Below are positions 30,107-42,100 of a stretch of 64,000 bases of DNA, piece after piece. Made by a program: the position numbers and the translations under genes. The stretch comes from Gimesia chilikensis (GTDB lineage Bacteria; Planctomycetota; Planctomycetia; Planctomycetales; Planctomycetaceae): positions 372,001 to 436,000 of the forward strand of contig NZ_VTSR01000006.1 in the NCBI RefSeq assembly GCF_008329715.1. The letters run 5' to 3'. Position 1 is the stretch's first letter, and each line of letters opens with the position of its first letter. The notes beneath the pieces were generated by a model. That model searched no databases. It was not told the origin of the DNA and was given only the letters and a program-made list of their open reading frames with translations.

Positions 30107-33100
30107 CTACTTCTTCTCAGCAGGTGCTTCCAGAGTCTTGATAAACTTCAGCAGATCAGCCATCTGTTGCGGAGTGATCTCTTTTTCCAGACCATTCGGC
30201 ATCAGTGATACACCATTGGACAGCAGGGTATCGATATTATTCCGCAGAATAATATCTTCCTTGCCTTCCGCACGACGAATCGTATAGCTGGTGGCTGTTT
30301 CCGCGGCGATAATCCCCGTGAACAGTTTGCCCTGCTCGGTCACAATCGTGTAAGTATTGTAGTTCGATTGTGCTTCGCGGCTCGGATCCAGAATGGCGAT
30401 CAACAGGTCGTGGTCGGACTTGTTCTTGGTCGTTGCCATGTTTGGTCCAACGTTGTGCCCCATGTCCCCTGCCTGATGGCAGCCGGCACAGTTCTTCTTA
30501 TAGATCGCCAGACCACGCTCGGCATCCCCGTCCATTTCCAGGGCAGTTTCGTAGCTCTTCACGATTTTCGCACGGTCGCTGTTCACTTCGCTGCCCAGTA
30601 CTTTCTGAGCCTGCTTGTGAATCGTCTTATTGGGATGATTCATCAGCAGGTCCTTCTTGTCGCGAGCAATCTCGTTCAGCCTGACCTGCTTGTTCTGAAT
30701 CGCCTTCAGCAGACTGTCGATCCGCCCCGTAGACCCCAGCAGGGCATCAATCACTTCGATCCGCACTACCGGGCTGAAACCAGACCAGTTGGCCAGCAGA
30801 GCATCACTCACGTCTTCGTGCTCCATCCGTGACAAAGCCTCAACTGCTGCCAGCTGAATTTTGGGAGAAGACCGTGGATTCAGGACTTCGGAAAGCACTT
30901 CACCGCCGGCACTGAAATCAAAGAATCCCAGCAGTCGTACGGCAGCGACCCGATCGGCAACAGGCTTCTCTTCGTCTTCCGCGATCGCAACAGCATCTTC
31001 TACCATCTTGTCGAAGCGTGCTTTCACAGCCGGGTCGAGTTGTTTGTCTTTGATCAGTGTTGCCAGCGAAGCACCACGACGTCCCAGACCTTCACCCAGA
31101 GCTCCCAGCACCAGCTGTTTCTGAGCCAGAGGCACGGAATCATCGGAGACATATTCCAGTACTGCTACCGCATCTGCAGTCTCTTTTTTCGCTCCGGCAA
31201 TTCGCAGCAACTCTGTTACCAGAGACCGCTTACTGCCAGAAGGACTGTTCCTGGCCGCTTTGAGGAAGTTGACCGCCAGGGGACCAGCAATGTCCGCGGA
31301 AGAGGTCAGAACTGCCACCTGCATATCACCATCGTAGACTGGGGAATTGACCAGTTTCGTCAGACCGGTAATCGCGGTCTGTTTGTCGAATTCTCCCAGT
31401 GAGAATGCCAGCTGTAACTGCACCCGGTATTGCGGATCGTCCACCAGCGCCAGTACGGCTTCCGCCAGTTGCGGGTTTTCCTGAGCCTGTTTTTCAGACA
31501 GACGAATTGCATGTTCACGGATGCCTGGCTCCGGATCTTTCAGTGCTGTCATCAACAGCTCTGCGTCCAGAGCGTTGAGCCCGTCCAGCGTCCACAATGC
31601 ATGCAGACGTGCCAGTGGCTTGTCAGAAGTCTTGAACAGTTTCACCAGGTGTGGAACAGCTGCTTTATCCTGACGCTCCCAGATCAGCCGCTGCGCGGTT
31701 TCCCGGTTCCAGCTGTTGGGAGATTCCATCTGCAACACCAGCTGATCGACGGGCAGCTTACCCAGTTTCTGAACGGGGAAGACCTTGCCGTTGGGTCCCA
31801 GCAGACGGTAAACGCGGCCGCGATCATGTCCGCTTTCCAGGTCGAGATGCCGTTTGATATCTTCTGGAATCGAGAACGGATGCTCGATGGTTTCGCGGTA
31901 CATGTCCAGCACCCACAGCGTTCCATCCGGAGCGTTGACAAAGTTCACAGGACGGAACCAGTTGTCCGGTGAGGTAATAAATTCCGTGTTTTCGTCCGCA
32001 CGGGACGCGACATAAGTGGCGCCTTTGGAGCCCATTGTTTTACGGTGAATCAGGTTTCCGCCCACATCACCGATGAAAGCATTCCCCTGATATTTTTCCG
32101 GATACGCACCGCCCCGGTAGATGGTGACCCCTGTCGCCGAGGTGAAGAAACCGGTTGCCACCAGCTCGGTCGGAGACAGACGTTTGCGGAAATTCGGATC
32201 TGCGGCCCGACGGGCGGTCCGCACAACACGATAGGGTTCCGGAGGGCTCTGGCGATAAACGGGAGCAGCCGCCCCTTTGCGGGCAGCCGTACGCAGCACA
32301 CCTGGCACAGCCAGATAGGCATTCCGCTTCAGGTAATGACTCGGATAGACGACGTGCTGAATGTGGTTGCTGTTACTGCAGACAAACCGGTTGCCCCAGT
32401 CGTCCATGGAGTGGCCGAACTGAGATCCACCAGACACCGGCTCAAGTTCCTGAGTTTTCGGGTTGAGTTTCAGGTCGCGACGACCGGCGGGAATGACTTC
32501 TTTCCCATCTTTCAGGATCGAACCGCCATTGGTTCCCCCGGCGAAATAGATGTGGTTGTCCAGGCTCCATTTCATATTGTTGGCCAGTCCCTGAACGTTG
32601 TTGGTCCGCAGGCCGGTGAAGACGGTCTTGCGGATGTCCGCTTTGTTGTCGCCGTCGGTATCCTTGAAATAGTAGATATTCGGCGGTGCGATCACATACA
32701 CGCCTCCGTCATAACAGCAGACGGAAGTCGGCCAGGTGATCTTGTCGGCGAAGACAAAGCTTTTGTCCATTTTGCCGTCGCCATTGGTATCTTTCAGCAG
32801 TCGAATTACGCCCGCTTCTTTTCTGACGGGGCGATCAAAATAATCGGGAACCTGATCCGGCAAATAGGGATAGCCCCGCATTTCTGCAACGAACATCTGT
32901 CCGTTTTCATCAAAGCAGGCATCGACCGGGTCCATGACATCCGGTTCCGCAGCCACGAGGTCCAGTTTGAAATCGTGCTCCAGCTTGAACCCGTTCAAAC
33001 TGTCTTTGGGAGTGGTGGCGGGAATCCGCTTCAGGCGTTTGGAGAGATCTCCTTCGTCGGCCAGGGGCTTCTGTGCCGTCGCCGCGGAATAAAAGCCGCC

Positions 33101-33166
33101 CGCCGCCAGTACCAGACCGGAACAACAGACCGCTGCCAGATAGAACATGTTTCTCTTGGAAACCAT
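30107..33166 (-). CDS. PVC-type heme-binding membrane dehydrogenase with HEAT repeats
   Basis: A 1,019-residue exported protein. Residues 1-31 are a signal/anchor segment. Residues ~55-440 form a sorbosone-dehydrogenase-like beta-propeller ([52 protein letters not shown]), matching the Pirellula/Verrucomicrobium dehydrogenase domain. Residues ~470-860 are HEAT-like helical repeats ([41 protein letters not shown]). The C-terminal ~130 residues are a cytochrome c with C893-A-G-C896-H897 and a distal MP region ([10 protein letters not shown]), the PVC heme-binding domain. It acts in the periplasm, probably oxidising sugars or alcohols. The substrate is unknown and no partner gene is adjacent. 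Confidence 0.87.
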   Translation of the reverse strand: MVSKRNMFYLAAVCCSGLVLAAGGFYSAATAQKPLADEGDLSKRLKRIPATTPKDSLNGFKLEHDFKLDLVAAEPDVMDPVDACFDENGQMFVAEMRGYPYLPDQVPDYFDRPVRKEAGVIRLLKDTNGDGKMDKSFVFADKITWPTSVCCYDGGVYVIAPPNIYYFKDTDGDNKADIRKTVFTGLRTNNVQGLANNMKWSLDNHIYFAGGTNGGSILKDGKEVIPAGRRDLKLNPKTQELEPVSGGSQFGHSMDDWGNRFVCSNSNHIQHVVYPSHYLKRNAYLAVPGVLRTAARKGAAAPVYRQSPPEPYRVVRTARRAADPNFRKRLSPTELVATGFFTSATGVTIYRGGAYPEKYQGNAFIGDVGGNLIHRKTMGSKGATYVASRADENTEFITSPDNWFRPVNFVNAPDGTLWVLDMYRETIEHPFSIPEDIKRHLDLESGHDRGRVYRLLGPNGKVFPVQKLGKLPVDQLVLQMESPNSWNRETAQRLIWERQDKAAVPHLVKLFKTSDKPLARLHALWTLDGLNALDAELLMTALKDPEPGIREHAIRLSEKQAQENPQLAEAVLALVDDPQYRVQLQLAFSLGEFDKQTAITGLTKLVNSPVYDGDMQVAVLTSSADIAGPLAVNFLKAARNSPSGSKRSLVTELLRIAGAKKETADAVAVLEYVSDDSVPLAQKQLVLGALGEGLGRRGASLATLIKDKQLDPAVKARFDKMVEDAVAIAEDEEKPVADRVAAVRLLGFFDFSAGGEVLSEVLNPRSSPKIQLAAVEALSRMEHEDVSDALLANWSGFSPVVRIEVIDALLGSTGRIDSLLKAIQNKQVRLNEIARDKKDLLMNHPNKTIHKQAQKVLGSEVNSDRAKIVKSYETALEMDGDAERGLAIYKKNCAGCHQAGDMGHNVGPNMATTKNKSDHDLLIAILDPSREAQSNYNTYTIVTEQGKLFTGIIAAETATSYTIRRAEGKEDIILRNNIDTLLSNGVSLMPNGLEKEITPQQMADLLKFIKTLEAPAEKK

Positions 33167-33420
33167 AAATTCGACTTTCTCTGTCAGAAATGCGTTAAGT
33201 GGGACTCAGGCATTCCGAGGCGTAAACAGACCGGGAAACAGGCAGGGGTTCCCCGAACTTCAACAGGTTCAACACCAGTCAGACTGCCAGGCGCGATAAA
33301 TTATAAAGAACATTAACGAATGTATTCTACCTTACCCGGATCGACTGGGAAATCAAGTCCAGTTCGCGCGAAAAGTAGAAGGCGAGCGCTTGCAGCTTCG
33401 ATTATTACGCCTGACTTAAA

Positions 33421-33450
33421 CCTGCCGACAGAGAGAAATGGCAGGGAATC
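33421..33450 (-). terminator. Weak hairpin after guaA
   Basis: On the minus strand CCTGCC and GGCAGG pair across a ~13-base loop and are followed by TTTAAG. It lies 12 bases after the guaA stop. The stem is short and the T-run is brief. Confidence 0.35.
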
Positions 33451-33456
33451 GGGAAA

Positions 33457-35055
33457 TTATTCCCATTCAATTGTGCTGGGTGGCTTGGAGCTGATGTCAT
33501 ACACGACCCGGTTGATCCCCCGTACGTTATTGGTGATCCGGGTCGACATCCGTTCCAGCACTTCGTGAGGCAGCGGAGACCAGTTCGCTGTCATGAAATC
33601 GTCCGTCTCGACGGCACGAATCGCAGCGACATCTTCATAGGTCCGTCCATCTCCCATCACACCCACAGAGCGAATCGGCAACAGCACGGCGAAGGCCTGC
33701 TTGGTCTTGCGATAGAGATTCGCCTTGTGCAGTTCTTCGATCACAATCACATCAGCTTCCCGCAGAACTTTGAGACGTTCTTCGGTCACTTCCCCCAGGC
33801 AGCGAACTGCCAGTCCGGGACCGGGGAAGGGATGGCGGTAAATCAGTTCGTCAGGCAGGCCCAGTTCGTGCCCCATCTGACGGACTTCGTCCTTGAACAG
33901 TTCCCGCAGTGGCTCGATCAGTTCAAAACCCAGTTTTTCAGGGAGTCCGCCGACGTTATGGTGCAATTTGATAGTTGCTGCCTGTCCGTCCTTATTGGCG
34001 CCAGACTCAATCACGTCGGGATACAATGTTCCCTGAGCCAGGAAGTGAGCGTTTTTGATCGATTTGGCTTCATCCTGGAAGACTTCGATAAACAGGCGGC
34101 CGATGATCTTACGTTTTTCCTGGGGATCGACCACACCTTTGAGTTCCGAAAGGAACAGATCTTTCGCATCCACCACGTGCAGGTCGGTTTTGAAGTGCTC
34201 ACCAAAGCGGTGTTCGACTTCATCTGCTTCCCCTTTTCGCAGCAGACCGTTATCGACGAAAATACAGGATAGCTGTGAGCCGATGGCCCGGTACAGCAGT
34301 GCGGCAACAACGGAGGAATCAACGCCCCCTGACAGACCGCAGATCACCTGCTTGTCTCCGACGCGGGCCCGGATATTTTCGATTTCCTGCTCGATCAGGT
34401 TCGAGATCTTCCAGGTCCCCTGGCAGCCACATACCTTCTGTACGAAGTTCGAAAGCAGCATTCCGCCGAATTCGGTATGTGTCACTTCCGGGTGGAACTG
34501 CAAACCGTATAAAGGTTTGTCGTGATGCTTGACCGCAGCAAACTGACAGGTTTCGGTTGAAGCCAGCGAATCGAAGTGCTCACTCAGATTCTGTACCTGG
34601 TCGCCGTGGCTCATCCAGGCGATGAATTCAGTGGGTACGCCGGAAAAGAGATTCGTATGATCGCTGACCGTACAAGGCGTCCGACCAAATTCGCGAGACT
34701 CTCCCCCCCGTACTTCACACCCCTGAGAAAGACAGACCAGCTGCATACCGTAGCAGATACCCAGAATCGGAATACCCAGATCAAAGATCGCCGGATCAGG
34801 CTGGGGAGCCCCTTCGCCATACACGCTGGCAGGACCGCCCGAAAGAATAATCCCCTTTGGATTCAGTTCTTTAATCCGTTCTGCAGACAGATCAGCTCGT
34901 GTCAGCAGACTGAAAACATTCTGTTCACGTACACGCCGCGTAATCAGCTGAGCGGTCTGGGATCCGAAATCCAGAACCAGAATCAACTCTTCCTGACGGG
35001 TATTCAGTAAACTCTGAGAGGGAGCATCCAGCTCGGAGACATGGGATTCAGTCAT
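33457..35055 (-). CDS. guaA: GMP synthase, glutamine-hydrolysing
   Basis: About 532 residues from the ATG at 35055, chosen over 35094 because AGAGAA precedes it and because other family members open shortly before the LVLDFGSQ strand. An N-terminal class I glutamine amidotransferase has GICYGMQLV with the nucleophile Cys and [11 protein letters not shown] with the catalytic His. The ATP-pyrophosphatase domain has the P-loop [21 protein letters not shown] dimerisation domain ends in the canonical PPSTIEWE. It converts XMP to GMP with glutamine and ATP in the cytoplasm. It is a monocistronic housekeeping gene with no purine neighbours. All motifs are intact and the length is normal. Confidence 0.97.
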   Translation of the reverse strand: MTESHVSELDAPSQSLLNTRQEELILVLDFGSQTAQLITRRVREQNVFSLLTRADLSAERIKELNPKGIILSGGPASVYGEGAPQPDPAIFDLGIPILGICYGMQLVCLSQGCEVRGGESREFGRTPCTVSDHTNLFSGVPTEFIAWMSHGDQVQNLSEHFDSLASTETCQFAAVKHHDKPLYGLQFHPEVTHTEFGGMLLSNFVQKVCGCQGTWKISNLIEQEIENIRARVGDKQVICGLSGGVDSSVVAALLYRAIGSQLSCIFVDNGLLRKGEADEVEHRFGEHFKTDLHVVDAKDLFLSELKGVVDPQEKRKIIGRLFIEVFQDEAKSIKNAHFLAQGTLYPDVIESGANKDGQAATIKLHHNVGGLPEKLGFELIEPLRELFKDEVRQMGHELGLPDELIYRHPFPGPGLAVRCLGEVTEERLKVLREADVIVIEELHKANLYRKTKQAFAVLLPIRSVGVMGDGRTYEDVAAIRAVETDDFMTANWSPLPHEVLERMSTRITNNVRGINRVVYDISSKPPSTIEWE

Positions 35056-35579
35056 TACGTTCTCTGATAGGGCAATCGGTGATAGAAAGGGCATCAGCGG
35101 CCGGGGCGCTCAAGGCCTCTGCTGCGTTCCACTATTCTCAGATTCAGTCCCCACGTCTCGAAAGAGAGGAGGGCTGAAAAGCAAGCCGCCATCTTAGCGA
35201 TTCACCCCGCGAAATCCAATTCTGCACACGCCTTTCCAGTCAGGAAAGCAGGAATCTTTGCAGGCCAGTCAAAATACGAAAAATACGAAACATGTAGGTT
35301 TACCAGCCTCGGTTTTCAGCGATTTCCCGACTCTCAATTTGCGTATATATTTTCCACAAGAATCATGTGTAAATAGACTTACAGCAAAACAAACAGATCG
35401 GAACCCTTTGAATCATTTCTGTCGATCTGTCCGATAATTCCAGTAATCCGACTCCTGAGGGAAAATCCCGTTTGACGGAATGAGCCAGTGCACAGGGGTC
35501 CCGATCGATTTCTTCCAAGCCTCAGGGAATCGGTACCGTTTCCACTCCTTCATACAAATATTGCCAGGAATAGATAATC
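35056..35579. other. Divergent intergenic region with a short tandem repeat
   Basis: About 520 bases between guaA and the secreted-protein gene. AAATACGAA occurs twice in tandem at 35272-35290. The stretch at 35339-35351 is AT-rich (GCGTATATATTTT), but no well-spaced promoter pair was found. No gene was seen. Confidence 0.45.
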
Positions 35580-36542
35580 ATGCTTCTCCAATGGAATCGT
35601 TTTTTCACCAGACACTGTCTGGCTCTGGTCGCAGGGACCTCAATGCTCATGGCAGGAGCCGAATTACAGGCACAGGTCATTCCCGGCACCGGGACACGTA
35701 TCGATGGTTCCTGGGACGACTTCGAAGATGAATCCTGGGAATACGTGCCCAATCTGCCGAAAAGCAGTACCAACGTCGACAAACAGACCCGCTACCCGCT
35801 GGGCCAGTCGACCAACGGCGTCTGGACCGAAAGTGCCAAGCGCGGCCAGATGGATGTCATTCAACGTGTCCCCACTCCCGCCGGCGGTCTGCCCGGCAGC
35901 AAAGGGGCACTGCTGCTGAAAACTCTGCATACCGGCGTTCCCGGTCATGGCAGCCGGAGCAGCAACCAGGATGACCTGATCATGAACGGAACCATGGTCT
36001 CTGTCGGTTTATCCCCCAGTGTGATCACTCGCGTTTATCTGCCCCCCTTCGAAGAATGGGAAGACAAAACCGGTACTTCATTCGGCTTCCGTGCTGCTGT
36101 AAAAGCTCCCATGAAGTCCAGCACTCCCAGCCGTCGTCGCTTCTTCCGCACGATCGGTTCTTCAACCAAAATTGAAACCATTTACCTCGGGATGTTCATT
36201 CAGTTCAACAGCAAGACCGACTCTGCCAGTGGTGAAGATTCCGCTGTGTTCGTAGTTCGCGCTGATACCAGCGGCCAGGACTTCATCGGTCCCGAAATCA
36301 AACAGACCGGCTGGTGGACACTGGGTATGTCCTTCACACCAGACGGACGGGTTCACTACTATGCCAGCCCGGGCGTCGATCCGCTGACACCGGCTGACCG
36401 CTTCGCTTCACATGCTCCCTACGGCACCCGGATCCAGTCCTTCCACACGGCGTTCTTCAACGTCTGTAACCAGGACAACGGTCGTACCTGGTCGACCGAG
36501 TGGATCATCGATGACCCCGCCATGTACTACCTGGCTCGCTGA
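35580..36542 (+). CDS. Secreted conserved protein of unknown function
   Basis: A 320-residue protein with a Sec signal peptide (RHCLALVAGTSMLMAGAELQAQ). The mature part is mainly beta-strand with concanavalin-like spacing: WDDFEDESWEYVPN, GALLLKTLHTGVPG, RVYLPPFEEWEDKTGTSFGF, TIYLGMFIQFNSK and GWWTLGMSFTPDGRVHYY. It ends in a conserved WSTEWIIDDPAMYYL. This suggests a jelly-roll or LamG-like sandwich without recognised catalytic residues. A single Cys (VCNQDN) is not paired. GGAATAG precedes the ATG. It is a single-gene unit closed by a strong terminator. The function is unknown, and conservation in planctomycetes is inferred from memory. Confidence 0.62.
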   Translation: MLLQWNRFFTRHCLALVAGTSMLMAGAELQAQVIPGTGTRIDGSWDDFEDESWEYVPNLPKSSTNVDKQTRYPLGQSTNGVWTESAKRGQMDVIQRVPTPAGGLPGSKGALLLKTLHTGVPGHGSRSSNQDDLIMNGTMVSVGLSPSVITRVYLPPFEEWEDKTGTSFGFRAAVKAPMKSSTPSRRRFFRTIGSSTKIETIYLGMFIQFNSKTDSASGEDSAVFVVRADTSGQDFIGPEIKQTGWWTLGMSFTPDGRVHYYASPGVDPLTPADRFASHAPYGTRIQSFHTAFFNVCNQDNGRTWSTEWIIDDPAMYYLAR

Positions 36543-36580
36543 GAACTTAGTCAGGTAATACGAAATAATAACTGATTTCA

Positions 36581-36621
36581 ACGACGGCATACTCTCGTGA
36601 GGGTATGCCGTCGTCTGTTTT
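36581..36621 (+). terminator. Rho-independent terminator
   Basis: ACGACGGCATAC and GTATGCCGTCGT form a perfect 12-base stem around a ~10-base loop, followed by CTGTTTTAT. It follows the secreted-protein gene by 39 bases. Confidence 0.85.
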
Positions 36622-36700
36622 ATACGTATCATGGGTGCTGGCGCTGACTTCTGTCAGTCGCGGTTTCGACCGTTGACCATCTATTGCAGGACCCTCTGAG

Positions 36701-37471
36701 ATGTTTGAAAACAAGATCAAAACACTGCTTTCCCAGGGTGAAGTCGCACTGGGAGTCGGCATGCCCGATGCTTCGGAAATTCTCGCAAAGCTCTCCGTCG
36801 ACACGGGAGTCGATTTCCTCTGGATCGATCTGGAGCATCGTCCCTACAGTGTCAACGAAGTCAAACACCTCCCGATCATCGCCCGCCGCGCCGGCTGTAT
36901 GCCGATGATCCGTGTCCCCGGACTCGATCCGATCTATTTCAAGAAAGCGCTCGATATCGGCGCAAACACGATCATGGTCCCGCAGATCAATAATGCGGAA
37001 GAAGCCCGCCTGGCAGTCCAGTACGCCAAGTATCCGCCCGAAGGAACCCGGGGCGTCTCTCCCGACTGGACCATGTTCATGGACTTCTCCTTCGATGACT
37101 ACCTGCCACACGCGAATGAAGAAACCGCCATCGTCGCGCAGATCGAATCTCCCGAGGGGATCGAAAACATTGAAGAAATCGCGGCCGTCGACGGCATTGA
37201 TGTGATCTTCGCCGGCCCGATGGACCTCTCTGCTTCACTGGGTGTCATCGGTCAGATTCAACATCCCGACCTGCTCAAACTGCTTGCCGAGATCCCCGCG
37301 CGGGCCGCCAAGGCAAATAAACCCGCCGGCATCACCTTCGCCGACCTCGACCGCTGCCGAGAAGCGATCGACCAGGGTTATCGATTCGTCAATATCGGCT
37401 CCATCGCCAGCCTGGGTGGAATCGGCATCCGCGCCGTCCTGCCCGAACTTCGCGAACGGGTTCGAAAATAA
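36701..37471 (+). CDS. HpcH/HpaI aldolase family protein
   Basis: A 256-residue class II (metal-dependent) pyruvate aldolase of the HpcH/HpaI/2-dehydro-3-deoxyglucarate aldolase family. Active-site elements are intact: DLEHRPYS with the catalytic His, MIRVPG with the substrate-binding Arg, VPQINNAEEA, QIESPEGIENIEEIA with the metal-binding Glu, and GPMDLSASLG with the metal-binding Asp. It should cleave a 2-keto-3-deoxy or 4-hydroxy-2-oxo acid to pyruvate and an aldehyde in the cytoplasm. It differs from the second family member at 60466, which has a longer C-terminus. It precedes the DUF1501 gene by about 107 bases. Substrate identity is not resolved. Confidence 0.85.
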   Translation: MFENKIKTLLSQGEVALGVGMPDASEILAKLSVDTGVDFLWIDLEHRPYSVNEVKHLPIIARRAGCMPMIRVPGLDPIYFKKALDIGANTIMVPQINNAEEARLAVQYAKYPPEGTRGVSPDWTMFMDFSFDDYLPHANEETAIVAQIESPEGIENIEEIAAVDGIDVIFAGPMDLSASLGVIGQIQHPDLLKLLAEIPARAAKANKPAGITFADLDRCREAIDQGYRFVNIGSIASLGGIGIRAVLPELRERVRK

Positions 37472-37578
37472 TCTTCGGACTCCTCTGGAACACATAAACA
37501 GCATTTGATACAATTCGGCCCTTGCCCCGTTTCCGACTACGGCACTCCTGCCTTCACCACACCGGGAGAGACATCAAG

Positions 37579-38943
37579 ATGCTGACACTGCTGGGAAAAG
37601 ACCAGGCACGCGGTTCCTTTTGCGATCGTTTATCCAGGCGCAATTTTCTGCAGATCGGCAGTCTCGGGCTGTCCGGTCTGACACTGCCCCGCCTGCTGCA
37701 GGCCGAATCCCAGTCTGAGAAACCGAAACGTCAGAAGTCGGTCATCATGATTTACCTGGTCGGCGGACCGCCCCACCAGGATATGATCGACCTCAAACCA
37801 GAGGCCCCCAAAGAAATCGCCGGCCCCTGGCGTCCCATTGCCACCAATGTTCCCGGCATTGAAATCTGTGAAGCGTTTCCCCGTATGGCCCGGATGATGG
37901 ATAAAATGGTACTCGTCCGTTCCATCGTCGGCTCCCAGAGCGGACACGACGCCATCCAGTGCTTTAACGGACACAACCCACGCAAGCTGACTCCCCAGGG
38001 AGGCTGGCCTCAGTTCGGTTCGACTGTCGCTAAGATCCAGGGACCTTATGTTGAATCTGCGCCCCCCTTCATCAGTCTCTGCTATCCCTGCACCCACGGA
38101 CCTTACAACGAACCCGGTCCCGGCTTCCTGGGACTGTCCGAGTCCCCTTTCCGTCCCATGGGCCCGACGCGACACGACATGGTGCTAAACGGCATCTCTC
38201 TGGAACGTCTCGCTGATCGCAAACAACTGCTGCAGAGCATCGATAACTTCAAACGCGAAGCAGATGCCTCGGGCATGATGACCGGCCTCGACACCTTTAC
38301 CGAACAGGCAATGGGCGTTCTCACCTCTTCCCAGTTGGCGGAAGCGCTGGACCTGTCTCAGGAAGATCCGGAAACCGTCAAACGATACGGCACGGGAGAT
38401 CCCACCGTCTTTATCGACAGCAACGGTGCACCGCGTGTGCCACAAAGTATGCTGGTAGCCCGCCGCCTGATCGAAGCTGGTGCCCGCGTTGTGACACTCA
38501 ATTACAGTAAATGGGACTGGCACGGCGGGAAGAATAACTCAATCTTCAAACGCGAAGCAGAAGACTTCCCGGTCTTTGATCAATGCGTGAGTGCCCTGCT
38601 CGAAGACCTGCACCAACGCGGACTGTCAGATGACTGCACCGTTGCCATCTGGGGGGAATTCGGACGGACTCCCAAAATCAGTACGCAGGTCGGCCGCGAT
38701 CACTGGCCCCGCGTCAATTCCGCCATCCTGTTTGGCGGCGGGATGCAGACCGGTCAGGTGATTGGCGCCACCGATCGCCTGGGAGGCGAAGCCGTCGACC
38801 GCCCGGTTACGTTCCCCGAGCTGTTTGCCACTCTGTATCACAATCTGGGTATCGACACAGAGCATACCACGCTCCTCGATTTCAGTGGCCGACCGCAGTA
38901 CCTGGTCGAAGATCACGCCCGACCGCTGCCCGAACTCATCTGA
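37579..38943 (+). CDS. DUF1501 domain protein, Tat-exported
   Basis: About 454 residues from the ATG at 37579, chosen over 37522 because GGGAGAG precedes it. SRRNFLQIGSLGLSGLTLPR is a twin-arginine export signal. The mature part is a sulfatase-like fold: MIYLVGGPPHQDMIDLKPEA, GHDAIQCFNGH, WGEFGRTPKISTQVGRDHWP and GGEAVDRPVTFPELFATLYHNLGID. This is the DUF1501 family, very common in planctomycetes and often beside DUF1549/DUF1553 genes, as here. Its activity is unknown. There is a 197-base gap before the PSD1 gene, which has its own promoter-like sequence. Confidence 0.85.
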   Translation: MLTLLGKDQARGSFCDRLSRRNFLQIGSLGLSGLTLPRLLQAESQSEKPKRQKSVIMIYLVGGPPHQDMIDLKPEAPKEIAGPWRPIATNVPGIEICEAFPRMARMMDKMVLVRSIVGSQSGHDAIQCFNGHNPRKLTPQGGWPQFGSTVAKIQGPYVESAPPFISLCYPCTHGPYNEPGPGFLGLSESPFRPMGPTRHDMVLNGISLERLADRKQLLQSIDNFKREADASGMMTGLDTFTEQAMGVLTSSQLAEALDLSQEDPETVKRYGTGDPTVFIDSNGAPRVPQSMLVARRLIEAGARVVTLNYSKWDWHGGKNNSIFKREAEDFPVFDQCVSALLEDLHQRGLSDDCTVAIWGEFGRTPKISTQVGRDHWPRVNSAILFGGGMQTGQVIGATDRLGGEAVDRPVTFPELFATLYHNLGIDTEHTTLLDFSGRPQYLVEDHARPLPELI

Positions 38944-38992
38944 GTTCTGGCCCGGGAAACCGGCTCTCTTTGCTCACGAGCCCGATTAAAAC

Positions 38993-39022
38993 TTGAATCG
39001 CCGCATCAAAACACGTTAATAT
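38993..39022 (+). promoter_or_regulatory. Candidate promoter of the PSD1-DUF1501-PQQ run
   Basis: TTGAAT (38993-38998), an 18-base spacer and TAATAT (39017-39022). The leader would be about 112 bases to the ATG at 39141. Confidence 0.45.
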
Positions 39023-39140
39023 AAGACGTAGCGGCGACTTCTGTCGCTCCCTCCTGAATTCGGTGCTGCGTAGGAATTTCGTGGCGCCCGCTGGCCTCAG
39101 CTGAATCAACACCAGAACTCCGACCAGGAACTCCGCGAGC

Positions 39141-42100
39141 ATGAAGCAACTTTTTCGAATCACCTTTGCCTGCCTGCTGCTGGTCTGCCTCGCCTGTTTC
39201 TCGACTTCCGCAGAAGAACCAACCACCAACGCCACGAAGAAACCACAGTTCTCTCCCGAACAGCTGGAGTTCTTCGAAAAATCAATCCGCCCCCTGCTCG
39301 CCGAACACTGCTATGCCTGCCACAGCGGACAGGCCAAACGCCTCGAAGGGGGACTGCGCCTCGATTCGCGTGCTCTGGTGATTAAGGGAGGCGATTCGGG
39401 TTCTTCGATTCAGCTTAAAACTCCCCACGACAGCCTGCTGCTGGAAGCGGTGCGTTATGAGTCCTTTGAAATGCCCCCCAACACGCGATTGAAACAGGCA
39501 CAGATCGACGCGCTGACCCGCTGGGTTGAAATGGGCCTCCCCTGGCCCGATGAGAAAGCCCCTGAAGATAACACGCAGACCGAAGCCTTCGATCTCCAGC
39601 AGCGCCGCCAGGCACACTGGGCCTGGAAAGACCTGAAGCCAGTCCCTCTTCCTGCCGTTCGAAATCAGGGCTGGTCTGATCATCCCGTCGATCATTTCAT
39701 CCTCGCCGGTCTGGAAGCAAAGGAGCTCGCTCCCGCCGCTGCCGCCGATAAACGGACTCTGCTGCGGAGACTCTACTTCGACCTGATCGGCCTGCCCCCC
39801 ACTCCCGCGCAGATTGATGAATACCTGAATGACAAATCCCCCAATGCGACCGCGAAAGTAGTCGATCAGCTGCTCGCGTCCCCGCACTTTGGGGAACGCT
39901 GGGCCCGTCACTGGCTCGACCTGATGCGCTATGCTGAATCCCGGGGTCACGAGTTCGATAACGACGCCCCCAATGCCTGGCAGTACCGCGACTACGTGAT
40001 CCGGGCTCTGAATTCCGATCTGCCCTACGATCAGTTTGTCACGGAACATATCGCCGGCGACCTGTTACCCGAACCACGTCTGAACCCGGAGAGTGGTTTC
40101 AACGAATCGGTCCTCGCAACCGCCTTCTGGTTCCTGGGCGAATGGGTGCACTCTCCAGTCGATATCCGCAAAGACGAAACCGATCGCTTCGACAATGCCA
40201 TCGATGTCATGACCAAATCCTTCCTGGGCATGACCGTGGCCTGTGCCCGCTGTCACGATCACAAATTCGATGCAATCTCCACCCGCGACTATTACGCTCT
40301 CTACGGCTATCTGCAGAGCAGTAACTATCACCAGGTTCGCTTTGAATCGATGGAGCACAATCGTTCCATCGCCGCGAAGGCAGAACAGTTGCATCAACGT
40401 CAGCAGGCCCTGTTCAAAGCGAAACTCAAAGCCGCATTCCAGGACGAAGTCCAGAATTTCTCCCGTTATTACGAGAGTGCATCCGAACTGGCCCGGCAGA
40501 CAAAGTCTCCCCAAAGTGAACAGCAGCTGCAGACAAAGGCTGCGAAACAGGGGCTCAATCCGGCGATCCTCAAACGCTGGGTCGCTTTCCTGCAGAACAA
40601 CAAGTCCGCGGAAGAGGAACTGAAGGCCGCCATCATGCTGGAGGTGGGCGTCCCCGCTTCATTGGCTCCCGCCAGCCCCTTTGGTCCGGGCAAACCGGAA
40701 TCACCCGCGCGGACCATCGTCAATTATGACACCTGTCCCCCTGAAAATTTCATCGTTGACGGCTTCACCTTTGGACTGGCACCACGGCCCCGGGGAACGC
40801 TGCTGCTCGATCCCGCCAGCAAAGCACTGTCGCTCAAGATCCAGAATGAAGGTGCCGCGATCCGCGATCCTCTCTGGAACGATCTGGAAGATGTGAAGAC
40901 GCCACAGATGATCCAGAAAAACAGACTGCGTTCTTATCCCCGTGCCGGCAGGACGCTCCGGACTCCCACATTCGAGGCCAAAGGTTCCGTCGCCTACCGT
41001 GTCAAAGGTTCCTGCTGGGTCTATGCCTGTGTCGATTCGCACCGTCTGCTCTTTGGTCCCCTGCATGGATCCACTCTGAAAAAAGTTGACGCTGACAAAG
41101 CCGGTAAACCTTTGTGGGTCTTTCATGATCTCTCCCGCTACAACGGACATCGGGTGCACCTCGAGTTCACGCCCATCGGCAAAGAGCCACTCGAAGTCTA
41201 CCAGGTCAAGTATGCAGCCGAGTTCCCCGAACCCGATCTGACCTCGATCAGTCTCCAGACGCCCCAGGTGCAACAGGCCTTCAATGATGCATTCCGGGAA
41301 TTCTGTGACACGACGGACAAACCTTCTTCGCAGACAACTGCGTTGATCAACTGGGTGCTCAGCCATCCCGACCTGTTTTCCAATCCGGAAGATTCAGACA
41401 GAAAAGCCCTGCAGCAGGCACTCCGCGACTATCAGTCCGAGCGCGATCAGCTGCAGAAACAGATTCAAAATAAATCCCGCACCGCGATGGCCATCATGGA
41501 TGGCAGTGCCGAGAACGACCACGTCCTGATTCGGGGCAGTCATCAGAATCAGGGCACTGTCGTGGAACGTCGCTTCCTGGAAGCCCTCGAAGGAACCAGC
41601 CCCCAGGTTACCGGCAGTGGAAGACTGGAACTGGCCCGGGAAATTAACGACCCTGCCAATCCATTAACACACCGTGTGATTGTCAACCGCATCTGGGCAC
41701 ATCTGTTTGGACGGGGAATCGTCCCCAGCGTCGATAACTTCGGCGTGTTGGGCGAGCGTCCTTCGCATCCGGAACTGCTCGACTTCCTGGCACTGAAATT
41801 CCTCGAACAGGACCGTTCGATCAAACAGATGATCAAGTACCTGGTTCTCTCCAAAACTTACCAGCAGGCCAGCCAGACATCCCTGGATGTCGCCGAGATC
41901 GATCCGGACAATGTCCTGCTTTACAAAATGCCGCTGAAGCGACTCGAAGGCGAAGCGATCCGCGATGCCCTGCTCAGCATCTCCGGAAGACTGCAACCTG
42001 AACTGTACGGCCCCTCGGTTCCCATCCACCTCACGAAATTCATGGATGGACGCGGCAAGCCACCGGTCAACGGCCCCCTGGATGGAGAGGGCAGACGTTC

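Noticed and set aside
32045-33316. A 423-codon open frame opposite the PVC dehydrogenase
   Set aside because: The minus-strand protein has clear domains across the region; the plus frame has none.
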